A stretch of DNA of 64,000 bases, taken from positions 86,441-150,440 of IMG/VR virus record IMGVR_UViG_3300042907_001596, one strand, 5' to 3'. Each line of letters starts with the position of its first letter. Position 1 is the first letter of the stretch. This document shows, piece after piece, positions 1 to 9,091 of this stretch. Source of the stretch: a virus. The notes below the pieces were generated by a model, which was not told the DNA's origin, ran no database searches, and worked only from the letters and a program-made list of their open reading frames with translations. Both the position numbers and the translations under genes were made by a program.

Positions 1-1
1 G

Positions 2-145
2 CACGCCTGCGAACTGATGCGCAACACCTGCGACTGCGACGGCCGACACCGCGAATGGATCTTCATCGCCCCGTACTGGACGCACCGCGAACGGTTGGGT
101 GTCGCCGGAATCAACACGGTGCGCCGTGTCCCCAAAACGGCGTGA
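2..145 (+). CDS. 3' end of an unidentified small protein (5' end outside window)
   Basis: The frame is open from base 2 to a TGA at 143-145 and begins outside the window. The 47 visible residues include a cysteine-rich stretch (ACELMRNTCDCDG) followed by REWIFIAPYWTHRERLG and a basic C-terminus, which suggests a small metal-binding or redox protein. It is followed after about 15 bp by the next plus-strand gene. I do not recognise the family. The real extent and start cannot be seen. Confidence 0.5.
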   Translation, partial: HACELMRNTCDCDGRHREWIFIAPYWTHRERLGVAGINTVRRVPKTA

Positions 146-159
146 GGCAAGGCAAAATA

Positions 160-486
160 GTGGCTGTGATGAAAGGCCCTTACTCCCGCGCCAAAGTGTT
201 GCGGAACGCCCTAACCATGCTGGACGAAGACCGGCTACATGCCCAACCGGACGGCACCATCATCGTCGCCGGAATTAAAGAGCACGCCGGAGTCTTCACC
301 CTCGTCAAGAACGGCCCTTTCTGGTTCAGCTTCATCATCGACGGCGACACCTTGGAACTGGAGATGATGTGTACCCCAGAGCCTCCCGGCTTGCTGGTGC
401 TGTACGGCGACGAAGACGACGAAGATATGTACGAGCCGTTCGCCCCCATCCTGGCGCTCCTCCCCGGCGGCAAAGACGAGGAATAA
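160..486 (+). CDS. hypothetical acidic protein, 108 aa
   Basis: The protein has a basic N-terminus (MKGPYSRAKVLRNAL) and an acidic tail with a GDEDDED run near residues 86-92. It looks like a small soluble alpha/beta protein, but I recognise no family. I chose GTG at 160 because a weak purine-rich site (GAGGCAAGG, 144-152) lies about 7 bp upstream. ATG at 169 is the alternative and gives a protein three residues shorter. The frame is open further upstream to 55, but that start would overlap the preceding gene heavily. The stop codon lies inside the GGAATAA box of a class I promoter-like element serving the next gene. Confidence 0.6.
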   Translation: MAVMKGPYSRAKVLRNALTMLDEDRLHAQPDGTIIVAGIKEHAGVFTLVKNGPFWFSFIIDGDTLELEMMCTPEPPGLLVLYGDEDDEDMYEPFAPILALLPGGKDEE

Positions 487-533
487 CCACCCCCTCCCCG
501 GCGTTGTACAAGATGGAGGGAGCGGTTCCCTCC
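480..533 (+). promoter_or_regulatory. class I (GGAAT-N18-GTT) promoter-like element plus 5' hairpin
   Basis: GGAAT at 480-484 and GTT at 503-505 are separated by exactly 18 bp. Seven bases after CGTT comes a purine (A513), a plausible transcription start. A perfect hairpin follows at once: GGAGGGA 515-521, loop 522-526, TCCCTCC 527-533. The ATG of the next gene is at 548. The two boxes match the known SigR/SigH-type ECF promoter consensus. Five other copies with identical spacing occur in this window. Confidence 0.7.
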
Positions 534-547
534 AGAGGGGAGTTCCC

Positions 548-784
548 ATGACAGACCTGGGCCTTCGGATGGACAGAGCCGTCGTAGTCGGCACCAAGTG
601 GACGAAGTACGAAGACGGCTTCTACGCCGACGTGCGCGGCCTGGAGTGCCGCGTCACCGGCGGCGGCGGCTCCTGGTGGACGGCTTACGTCGGAGAAGGA
701 TTCGACGGCAGCATCGGTGCCTACCCCACAGCGGCGGAAGCCAAGAAGGCAATCATCGACTTAGCACTGGAAGGGATGGAGTAA
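548..784 (+). CDS. hypothetical small protein, 78 aa
   Basis: This is a small soluble protein with a glycine-rich turn followed by aromatics (GGGGSWWTAYVGEGFDG) and a C-terminal helix (PTAAEAKKAIIDLALE). That layout resembles the compact beta-sheet plus helix proteins common in actinophage early regions. The start is ATG at 548 with a GAGGGGAG ribosome site. It is expressed from the class I element at 480-505 and abuts the next gene (TAA then ATG), so the two are probably co-transcribed. No function is recognised. Confidence 0.65.
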   Translation: MTDLGLRMDRAVVVGTKWTKYEDGFYADVRGLECRVTGGGGSWWTAYVGEGFDGSIGAYPTAAEAKKAIIDLALEGME

Positions 785-1015
785 ATGAGCTACCACGACT
801 GCCTGGACGGCCCCAAGGGCTGCGAAGGCGAAACCTTTGAGCGACTGACCCGCAGCGGGTCGGGGATGCGATTCCCGCGCTGCGAGAAGCACTACGTCGA
901 GTACGCCGAACGGATGGACGCTGTCCACGCCGAAACCCGGCGGCGCTACCCCCGGTCGGCCCCCGCCGACTTCGACCCGGCCTACGCCGGGGAGCGGTGG
1001 GACGACGACTACTGA
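785..1015 (+). CDS. conserved actinophage small protein with cysteine cluster, 76 aa
   Basis: The layout (a Cys near residue 6, GPKGC, a GSGMRFPRCEKHYVEYAERM block, then RRYPRSAPADFDPAYAGERW) is one I recognise from many small uncharacterised mycobacteriophage and Gordonia phage genes. The three cysteines and the following histidine could bind zinc, which is inference. The ATG at 785 starts immediately after the stop of the previous gene, so the two form a translationally linked pair. It is followed by a 255-bp gap before the Rpf gene. Biochemical role unknown. Confidence 0.65.
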   Translation: MSYHDCLDGPKGCEGETFERLTRSGSGMRFPRCEKHYVEYAERMDAVHAETRRRYPRSAPADFDPAYAGERWDDDY

Positions 1016-1119
1016 GCCACCCATATGCAGGGCTGGGCGTCAAACCAGTACGGGCCACATACCCATCTCCCTGGCAAGCCTAGCTCACGACCCTGACCCC
1101 CTTTCTGAAGGAGAGGTTA

Positions 1120-1911
<792 letters not shown>

Positions 1912-1916
1912 GAGTC

Positions 1917-1952
1917 CCTGTACCCCTCCCTGCCAGCAGCCAGAAGAGATAG
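1917..1952 (+). promoter_or_regulatory. class II (CCTGTA-N21-AAAGG) late promoter-like site
   Basis: CCTGTA at 1917-1922 is followed after exactly 21 bp by AAGAGATAG at 1944. It lies just after a gene end and 60 bp before the ATG of the first large fibre gene (1977). It is one of about fifteen matching sites that precede virion and lysis operons in this window. Confidence 0.55.
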
Positions 1953-1976
1953 AGAGCTTGCTGACCGGAGGATTGC

Positions 1977-4900
1977 ATGCCGCCGACAATCTTGAAACGG
2001 AACCTGGAGTTCCACTTTCCGCGAGCGGTGTCGGCTGTCGGCCAACTTCCGCAGACGCTGGAGGTGGTCGTCGTTCCGCTGTCCGACCCTTCGGGGCCGG
2101 ATCAGGGCACCTACGTTGGTGGACTACAGCGGCAGACGGTGCTGCTGGACGACGACGATAACGTCCTCGTCTTCTCCCTCGTCCCTACCGCTTCGCCGCA
2201 ACTGCTCGCCCCCGTCAGGTATCGGGTGGCCTGGCGCGACGGCGGCGTCGTCGGGCGCACCTACACCTACGACTTCGCTATGCCGGATGCTGATACCCGG
2301 TTTGACGAACTAGGCGACCTGGGCCAGATCATCGGTGGGGAAGCCTACCTCCAGCAGACCGACCTGGGTGTCCCCGGCCGGGTGGCCCGCCTCAACTCCT
2401 CCGGTATCCCGATCACCTCCACCGGTGTCGCCTTGGCGACTTCGGCGTCGGTCACCTCGCTGTCTACCAGCCTGACGGCTGAAACCACCGCCCGCACTTC
2501 CGGCGACACCAACACCTTGGCGACGGCCAACGCCTACACCAACCAGCAGACCAGCGCACTGTCCTCGACGCTCACCGCCAGCCAAAGCGCTTTATCGACC
2601 TCGCTGAACACAGCGATCACCAACGAAAGTGCCGCCCGCGCCACCGCCGTCGCCGCCGAAATCACCGCCCGCACCGCCGCCGACACCGCGCTGGGGTACC
2701 GCATTGACGCGCTGGACGCCACCATCACCGGCGACACCTCCACCCTCGACAACAAAGCCGACCTGGACGCTTCCGGCCGTGTCCCGATCAGCCAGATCCC
2801 CCGCGAAGCCATCACCAGCGCCGTCAGTGTGGCCAACCAAGCGGAGATGCTGGCGCTGACCACCGAGCAGGTGCAGCCCGGTGACCTTGCGGTGCGCCCC
2901 GACGGTGTGTACGGGCTGTTCTCCACCAACCCGGCGGTGCTCAGCAACTGGGTGCCGCTGAGCAAAATCAGTTCCGTCAACGGTTACCAAGGCGAGATCA
3001 ACCTGACCGCCGCCGACGTAGGGGCTATCCCCATCGGATCGTCCATTCCCGTCAGTCAAGTCATCGGACTCCAGACGGCGCTAGATGCGAAGGCGTCCAC
3101 GACACAACTGTCGTCGCTGACTACGACCGTCAACGCATTGCAGAACGACTCCACCGTCGTCCGCACCGTCAGCGGCACCATCCCGCCGACGCTGCTGGGC
3201 ACGACGGTGGCGTACATTGACGGCAGCAACAACGTCGTCAACAAAGCCGGAACGATCATTGCGGCCGGAACCGGCAACGTCGCGTCCGTCAACGGCCTCA
3301 CCGGTGCGATCACGCTGACGGCCACGAACGTCGGGGCCATCGCCACCGGCTCCGCCCTGCCGATCAGTCAGATCACCGGCCTTCAGACCGCGTTGGACGC
3401 CAAAGTCGGCACCTCCGACTCCCGGCTGACCAACAGCCGCACCCCGACGGCCCACGCCGCCAGCCACGCCTCCGGCGGCTCCGACGCCCTCACGCTGGCC
3501 GTTACCCAGATCACCGGCCTCCAGACCGCGTTGGACGCCAAGACCGCCGCCACCGCGACCACCGCCCTCACCAACCGGGTGTCGACACTGGAAACGCAGG
3601 TGACCAACCTGACCTCCGGCGGCGGCGGATCCCCGGTCAGCAAGGACGTGTGGTGGGATTCCGCCAGCATCGTGTCCGGCCAGACCACCGCCCCGGCGTT
3701 CAAAACCGCCGGGGTGCGACTGAAGTCGCCGTTCGGCAAAGCCGCCAGCGGACAGTTCTACATCGACCCGGCCGGGGCGGCGGAGAACGAAACCCTCTGG
3801 CCGTACATCACCCCGATGGGCCACCTGGAGCTACGCAAGTGGGATGAGACGGCCGGGGCGGATGTCGTCTACGCCCCGCAGGCCGCGCTGGACGCCACTA
3901 ACACCACCGTTAACCTCAAAGCCAGCAAGGTCGACCTGGCGCTGGTCGACACCGCCGTCCGCGCCAAAGCCAACCAGGCCGACCTGGAGGCGATGCAGGC
4001 CGCGCTGGCAGCCAAAGCGACCGTCATTTCCGTCAACGCTCTGTCTACCGCAATCACCGGCCTGGCGACCCAGGCTTCCGTCAACGCTTTGACGACGACC
4101 GTCACGAACAAAGCCAGCACCGCCGAGGTCAACACTTTGACAACCACGGTGGCCACCAAGGCGTCGCAAGCCGAACTGGACACGGCGAAGGCCGCGATCG
4201 TCACCCTCAACACCGCGCTCACCAACAAAGCCGACCTGATCACCGTCGGTGTGGACAAGAAGATCCCGCTAGCCCAGATCCCCATCGGCATCCCGGTGTC
4301 GTCCGTCAACGGTCTTACTGAAGCCCTCGTCGCCAAGGCATCGCTGGTGAGCGGCAAAATCTTGGTCGACCAGATCCCCACTTTGCCGATCAGCCAGATC
4401 ACCGATTTGCAAACCACCCTCGACGGCAAAGCCTCGCTGGTCAACGGCAAGCTGGCGAGCAGCCAGATCCCGGCCATCGCGACCCACGAGACGTTCGCGG
4501 TGGCCTCCAGGGCAGCCATGATGGGCCTCAGTAGCTCGCAGGTGCAGATCGGTGACCAGTGCATCATCACCAGCGGCACCGACGCGGGAACCTACACCCT
4601 TATCGCGAGTGACCCGTCGCAGTTCGGCAACTGGCTGTACAACACGGTGCGCGGCACGGTGTCGTCGGTCAACACCCAGACCGGTGCCGTCAACCTGACC
4701 GCCGACAACGTCAACGCCTGGTCGAAAGACAGCCTCATCCCGATTGCCAGCATCAACGGGCTGACCGGGCGACTCGACGGCTTGGCGACGACCAGCGCAC
4801 TGACCACCGGCCTGGCCGACAAGCAGTCAGCCGAAGGGGTGCGCAGCATCATTTCCGGCAGCCCGCAGATCAAGCAGGCAGCCGATTACGTCGCTACCAC

Positions 4901-5525
4901 CGCCGTCGGAACCCTCAGCGGTGCGCAGACCATCGACGGCGTCTCCACCGTTCCCGGTAAGGTTGTCTTGCTGACCGCCCAGGTCGACCCGATCGCTAAC
5001 GGGGTGTATGTCACCGGCACCAGTGCGTGGACGCGGGCCACCGATATGTCGACCGGATCCTATCTGGTGCGCGGCACCATCGTGAACGTCACCGGCGGGT
5101 CGGTGTTCGCCAACACCGTCTGGCAAGTCACCTCCGCGTCCGGTGTGGTCGGCACGAACGTCACCAACTGGGTCAAGGTGCTTCAGTCCGGCACCGGCGG
5201 GGCGTACACCGCCGGGAATGGTGTAGCACTGACTGCCGGAGCTTTCTCCGCCAAACCCGACCGGGGCATCACTGTCGGGCCGTCGGGCATCGCCACCAAC
5301 CCGGCCGTCGTCGCCCACAAGTTCATCGGGGACATCCCCGGCGGCTCGACGGTCTGTTCGGTCAACCATGGACTGAACACCCAATGGCCGCTAGTGCAGG
5401 TGATCTCCGTAGCCTCCGGTGCCGCCGTTCTCGTCGGGTGGACAGTCACCGGCCCCAACACCGTCTCCTTTGAGTTCGCCACCACGCCGCAGTCCGGCCA
5501 GTGGAAGGTCGTCGTCCTTGGCTAG
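1977..5525 (+). CDS. large tail fibre / receptor-binding protein, 1182 aa
   Basis: The protein is low-complexity, rich in Ala, Thr, Ser and Val, with repeated fibre cassettes of the form ISQITGLQTALDAK and SSVNGLTGAITLTATNVGAI. These are typical of trimeric phage fibre shafts. An N-terminal ~110 residue globular part may be the particle-attachment domain. The C-terminal ~75 residues (NHGLNTQWPLVQVISVASG, ending QWKVVVLG) form a small beta domain seen at the ends of other phage fibres. A similar one closes the protein at 61226. Start ATG 1977 has GGAGG 7 bp upstream. It heads a run of four fibre-like proteins. Precise role inferred from composition and context. Confidence 0.75.
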   Translation: MPPTILKRNLEFHFPRAVSAVGQLPQTLEVVVVPLSDPSGPDQGTYVGGLQRQTVLLDDDDNVLVFSLVPTASPQLLAPVRYRVAWRDGGVVGRTYTYDFAMPDADTRFDELGDLGQIIGGEAYLQQTDLGVPGRVARLNSSGIPITSTGVALATSASVTSLSTSLTAETTARTSGDTNTLATANAYTNQQTSALSSTLTASQSALSTSLNTAITNESAARATAVAAEITARTAADTALGYRIDALDATITGDTSTLDNKADLDASGRVPISQIPREAITSAVSVANQAEMLALTTEQVQPGDLAVRPDGVYGLFSTNPAVLSNWVPLSKISSVNGYQGEINLTAADVGAIPIGSSIPVSQVIGLQTALDAKASTTQLSSLTTTVNALQNDSTVVRTVSGTIPPTLLGTTVAYIDGSNNVVNKAGTIIAAGTGNVASVNGLTGAITLTATNVGAIATGSALPISQITGLQTALDAKVGTSDSRLTNSRTPTAHAASHASGGSDALTLAVTQITGLQTALDAKTAATATTALTNRVSTLETQVTNLTSGGGGSPVSKDVWWDSASIVSGQTTAPAFKTAGVRLKSPFGKAASGQFYIDPAGAAENETLWPYITPMGHLELRKWDETAGADVVYAPQAALDATNTTVNLKASKVDLALVDTAVRAKANQADLEAMQAALAAKATVISVNALSTAITGLATQASVNALTTTVTNKASTAEVNTLTTTVATKASQAELDTAKAAIVTLNTALTNKADLITVGVDKKIPLAQIPIGIPVSSVNGLTEALVAKASLVSGKILVDQIPTLPISQITDLQTTLDGKASLVNGKLASSQIPAIATHETFAVASRAAMMGLSSSQVQIGDQCIITSGTDAGTYTLIASDPSQFGNWLYNTVRGTVSSVNTQTGAVNLTADNVNAWSKDSLIPIASINGLTGRLDGLATTSALTTGLADKQSAEGVRSIISGSPQIKQAADYVATTAVGTLSGAQTIDGVSTVPGKVVLLTAQVDPIANGVYVTGTSAWTRATDMSTGSYLVRGTIVNVTGGSVFANTVWQVTSASGVVGTNVTNWVKVLQSGTGGAYTAGNGVALTAGAFSAKPDRGITVGPSGIATNPAVVAHKFIGDIPGGSTVCSVNHGLNTQWPLVQVISVASGAAVLVGWTVTGPNTVSFEFATTPQSGQWKVVVLG

Positions 5526-6852
5526 CTACACTGCCGCCGCCACGCTGGCTGTCACGGCGGGCAGGATCACCGACACCTATCCCACCGCGAAGATCGCGGT
5601 ACGTTCCGCCAACCCCGCGCTGGCGGTGACAGCAACGCCGACCGCTATCGACGTGTCGACGGCAAACATCTTGCGATTCGTCGGGCCGTCGGCATCCGGC
5701 GATAACGATCTGATCACGCAAGGAAACTTGCTGGCTTTGCTGCCCGACACCGTCGATGTGCCGCAAGCGCAGACACTGATCAACGCCGCTTTGGCGACGT
5801 ACGCCGACGACACTTACGTCGACACCCGCGATGCGCTGCTGGCCACCTCCGAATACATCGACACCGCCGACGCCACCCGACTGGCCAAAGCTAACCTCAA
5901 CAAGCCGGGTTTTCCGTTCACACTGGACTCCGCCGGGAAAGTACCGGCATCACTGGCTGCAAGCCTGCAACGCTATCCCCGCACTGCGATGATTGCCACC
6001 ACCGGCTCCGGCTCCACCACGTCGGAGACGACGATCGGCAGCCTCATCCCCATCCCCGACCCCGGCTACAACTACAAGCTGATGGTCACCGGCACAGTGC
6101 ATGCCCAGATCAACCGGGACAACGGGGAGTACCCGAAGATCGTGGCCGTCCGCGCCGACAACACTGTCGTCGGCATCGGCTACGGCATCGCGGAAGGCTA
6201 CCAAACCCCAGTACCAGACGGTCAATCCAGCCAGATCTACCTGGCCACCGCCGTCACGCTGGACGCCAACAACACCTGGACAAACCTTCCGAACTGGACT
6301 CCGGTCAGCACCGGGATCTACACCGCCTCCCTCAGCGGCAACGGCATTTTGGTGAACAAAACCATGAAAGCTGCGACAATCTCCGCGTCGCTGGCCTTTA
6401 CCGGCGCGGCAGCCCCGCTGGGCGGAGCGACTGCCTCGCAGATCCGCATCGTCAACGTGTCTACCCAAACCATCGTGGCGACCTCCGCCGCCGTTACCGC
6501 CGCCAGCGGCACCGCCACGGTCACTGCGACTATCGCCCCCCTCGCCGGACAGGTGTACGTCGTGCAGGCGTTGACCAGAAACTCCGGCACGCTCTACAAC
6601 CCCACCCTCAACGCCGGGAGCCTAGCCACCTGGACGGCAGGCTCGACAAGAACCCTGACCATCACTGCCGCCACCGCGACCGGGCAGACCTCCTCCGATA
6701 TCCCGATCATCCCGCAGATCACCAACCAGTCCACGATCGCCGCCGGAACCTCCACGACCGTGTCGCTGCGCATCCAGAACCCCGCCTCCGGCGGCACCGT
6801 GTCCACCGTCAACTACAGCCCGTATCTGTGGGTTGTCCCGATTCCGGCATAG
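5518..6852 (+). CDS. fibre-like minor tail protein, 444 aa
   Basis: The frame is open further upstream inside the previous gene, but the preferred start is TTG at 5518 (GGAAGG six bases upstream), which overlaps the preceding stop. The N-terminus carries two copies of the ALAVTA-type module that is massively repeated in the 1964-aa fibre at 49383. Next comes a helical segment (YVDTRDALLATSEYIDTADATRLAKANL) and a linker LDSAGKVPASL, shared in pattern with the genes at 9092 and 10839. The C-terminal half is Thr/Ala-rich beta structure. I infer a virion fibre or adhesin; receptor unknown. Confidence 0.7.
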   Translation: MASYTAAATLAVTAGRITDTYPTAKIAVRSANPALAVTATPTAIDVSTANILRFVGPSASGDNDLITQGNLLALLPDTVDVPQAQTLINAALATYADDTYVDTRDALLATSEYIDTADATRLAKANLNKPGFPFTLDSAGKVPASLAASLQRYPRTAMIATTGSGSTTSETTIGSLIPIPDPGYNYKLMVTGTVHAQINRDNGEYPKIVAVRADNTVVGIGYGIAEGYQTPVPDGQSSQIYLATAVTLDANNTWTNLPNWTPVSTGIYTASLSGNGILVNKTMKAATISASLAFTGAAAPLGGATASQIRIVNVSTQTIVATSAAVTAASGTATVTATIAPLAGQVYVVQALTRNSGTLYNPTLNAGSLATWTAGSTRTLTITAATATGQTSSDIPIIPQITNQSTIAAGTSTTVSLRIQNPASGGTVSTVNYSPYLWVVPIPA

Positions 6853-6855
6853 ACC

Positions 6856-9090
6856 ATGGACGCACCGACAAGGAAGATGTACCGGGGGCTGAGGCTGAAC
6901 AACCTCCCGCCGGAACTGCTGGAACACGTTAAGCGGCACACGCGCATGCCGTACGACGAGTCTGAGGTCGGCCAGCACTTCAAGATCGGCCCCGTCCTGC
7001 TCGACCACATTGAGAACAGCCACCACGACCCCGAACTCAGCCTGGGTCAGAACTGGACGATCAACAGGGACTTCGCGGGGAAAGCCGGATGCTCGCAGAC
7101 CGGCCCCTGCCAGCTAGGCGTGGTACTAGAAGCTGACATCCCGACCGACGAGCACAGCTTCGACCCCAAGAATAGGGGGCAGAACCCCGGCACAATGCAG
7201 TCAGAGCAGCAGGTCACCATCCTGCCGGATGTGCCGCTGAACATCACCGGACTCAAGCTGGTGGGGTATGGCAACGGTGGCCCCGGCGGACACGATCTAG
7301 AAGTCCTCAACGACCCCCGCTATGTCACCCGCCAAAAAGAGTTCCCCAGTGTCGCCCAGTTCCATTCCGGCCCGCAGATTCGGATCGCCTACCTCCGCAA
7401 CAAGACCGCTGCACGCGGCGTCCCCGGCTACAACCTGGACGACTGCGAGCCGTCCGGTCGCTACCTGACCGCCGACACCATCCCCAACCAGCCCGCCCCC
7501 GCCGGGTGGGAGCGCGGCACCGTATCTTTCGTCAACCCGCTGCGCTTAGAGCATCTGCACGGCGGCTGGCGGCAGGCGCTGTCGGCGCACTACGACGGGC
7601 GCACCGGGAAGGAACTCACCGCCAGCCTGGTGGCCGACGGCTACGACGGCATCATCACCGCCGACCATCACGGCTACGGCGAGATCGTCGCGTTCAGCCC
7701 GCCGACCTACAAGAAGCTGGATCTGAAGATCCGCTACCCCGAAACCATCAGGGATCCGCAGAAGGACACCAGCGACTACAACTTCACCGGCAGCCCCGAA
7801 ACGCAGTACCACCACCGGGCGCTGGACGACGACGACTTAGAAGACATCGACACCCGCAAAGACAGCGCAGATGACTGGTATGCCGAGATGGCGACCCGCC
7901 GCGCCCAAGGGCTGCCGGAGATCGACTGGAACACCTGGATCAACAAGCGGATCTCGTATCGTCTCGCCATGGCGTGGGATGAGTGGGCACCGAAGGTTAA
8001 AGGCGGCTGTCTGCTGGACGGTTGCTACTGGGACAAAAATGGTGGCAACGACAGTCGCTACACCATCCCCCAGGCCGGTGCGTTCCTCCATTACAGTCAC
8101 GGACAGCGGTGGGGCAAGCCTGCACTGAACGTCATCGGCATCTACACCCACCCCGACAACCGCAACGACGGCGTAGCCGAAGCGTTGATGCGGCGGCTCG
8201 CCGAAGACCATCCCGGCGTCCACATCGACACCGGCTACATGACACCCGACGGCCAACGCTTCCACGACCGTGTGCTGGAGAAGGAGCCGTCTGCGCGGGA
8301 ACTCGTGACAGCCGTGCGGTTGGCCATGGCCTGGGATGAGTGGAAAGACAAGATTCAGCACCATGAATATGGCGATGACTTTCTTCAAGGAACAGACAAC
8401 ACTGGAACGTACAAGATTGACCACGGCCCAGACCCCGATGAGCCAGACTTTACGCATGAGTCATGGCTCAATTACGGATGGGGCCGGGACGACAATGGAG
8501 AGCCAGTATTAGATATTCACGATTTAGGTACTGCCGCGCCATTTCGTAATCGTGGAGTAGCTGAAGCACTGATGCGAAGGCTACATCAAGATAACCCAGG
8601 TATCCGAATTAACCCCGGCGGCATGACCGATATGGGCCAAGCCTTCCATGACCGGATGCTGGAGAAGGAACCCGACGCCCGCGCTTTGGTCACCGCCGCT
8701 TCCCTGCTCGTCGGGCCGTATGACGCTTACGACGAAAACGACTGGTTCCAACGCCATATGGATCATCCGCCCCTGGAGAACCCCGACACCGCCGACTGGT
8801 ACCACGTCTCGCCGCACCGCATGCAGGTCGGCACCATCCTGGCCCCGATGCGCGGCGAAACACCGTGGGATGACGAACCGTACGACAACGGCTTGCAGAA
8901 CCGGGCCAACTGGGTGTGGATCGAATACGACGAGCGCAAAGCCCGCGAGTGGCAGCAGTGGGTTCTCAAGCACCAGCCGCAATGCCACCTCTACCGGGTG
9001 CAACCCCACCTTGGCCCGTTCGCCTGGAACGGTACCGCCGACGAAGGCTGGGTCACCGACTGGGCCGAGATCCTTGAGGAAATGACCTGA
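6856..9090 (+). CDS. multidomain effector: putative ADP-ribosyltransferase and tandem GNAT domains, 744 aa
   Basis: Residues ~1-140 look like an ADP-ribosyltransferase (ART): MYRGLRL (Arg10), LGQNWTINRDFAG, then MQSEQQVTIL with a QxE motif (Glu117). Residues ~183-290 (GRYLT, FVNPL, ADGYDGIITADHHGYGEIVAFSP) resemble a second ART-like fold of the phage polyvalent type. Two GNAT acetyltransferase-like repeats follow (~378-488 and ~500-615), each with an RNDGVAEALMRRL or RNRGVAEALMRRL acetyl-CoA loop and preceded by RLAMAWDEW. The last ~100 residues (WYHVSPHRMQVGTIL, CHLYRVQPHLGPF) resemble rifampin ADP-ribosyltransferase Arr. The second GNAT unit is visibly AT-richer. It lies in a fibre operon, so it may be virion-borne like T4 Alt. 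Domain calls are by eye. Confidence 0.6.
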   Translation: MDAPTRKMYRGLRLNNLPPELLEHVKRHTRMPYDESEVGQHFKIGPVLLDHIENSHHDPELSLGQNWTINRDFAGKAGCSQTGPCQLGVVLEADIPTDEHSFDPKNRGQNPGTMQSEQQVTILPDVPLNITGLKLVGYGNGGPGGHDLEVLNDPRYVTRQKEFPSVAQFHSGPQIRIAYLRNKTAARGVPGYNLDDCEPSGRYLTADTIPNQPAPAGWERGTVSFVNPLRLEHLHGGWRQALSAHYDGRTGKELTASLVADGYDGIITADHHGYGEIVAFSPPTYKKLDLKIRYPETIRDPQKDTSDYNFTGSPETQYHHRALDDDDLEDIDTRKDSADDWYAEMATRRAQGLPEIDWNTWINKRISYRLAMAWDEWAPKVKGGCLLDGCYWDKNGGNDSRYTIPQAGAFLHYSHGQRWGKPALNVIGIYTHPDNRNDGVAEALMRRLAEDHPGVHIDTGYMTPDGQRFHDRVLEKEPSARELVTAVRLAMAWDEWKDKIQHHEYGDDFLQGTDNTGTYKIDHGPDPDEPDFTHESWLNYGWGRDDNGEPVLDIHDLGTAAPFRNRGVAEALMRRLHQDNPGIRINPGGMTDMGQAFHDRMLEKEPDARALVTAASLLVGPYDAYDENDWFQRHMDHPPLENPDTADWYHVSPHRMQVGTILAPMRGETPWDDEPYDNGLQNRANWVWIEYDERKAREWQQWVLKHQPQCHLYRVQPHLGPFAWNGTADEGWVTDWAEILEEMT

Positions 9091-9091
9091 C

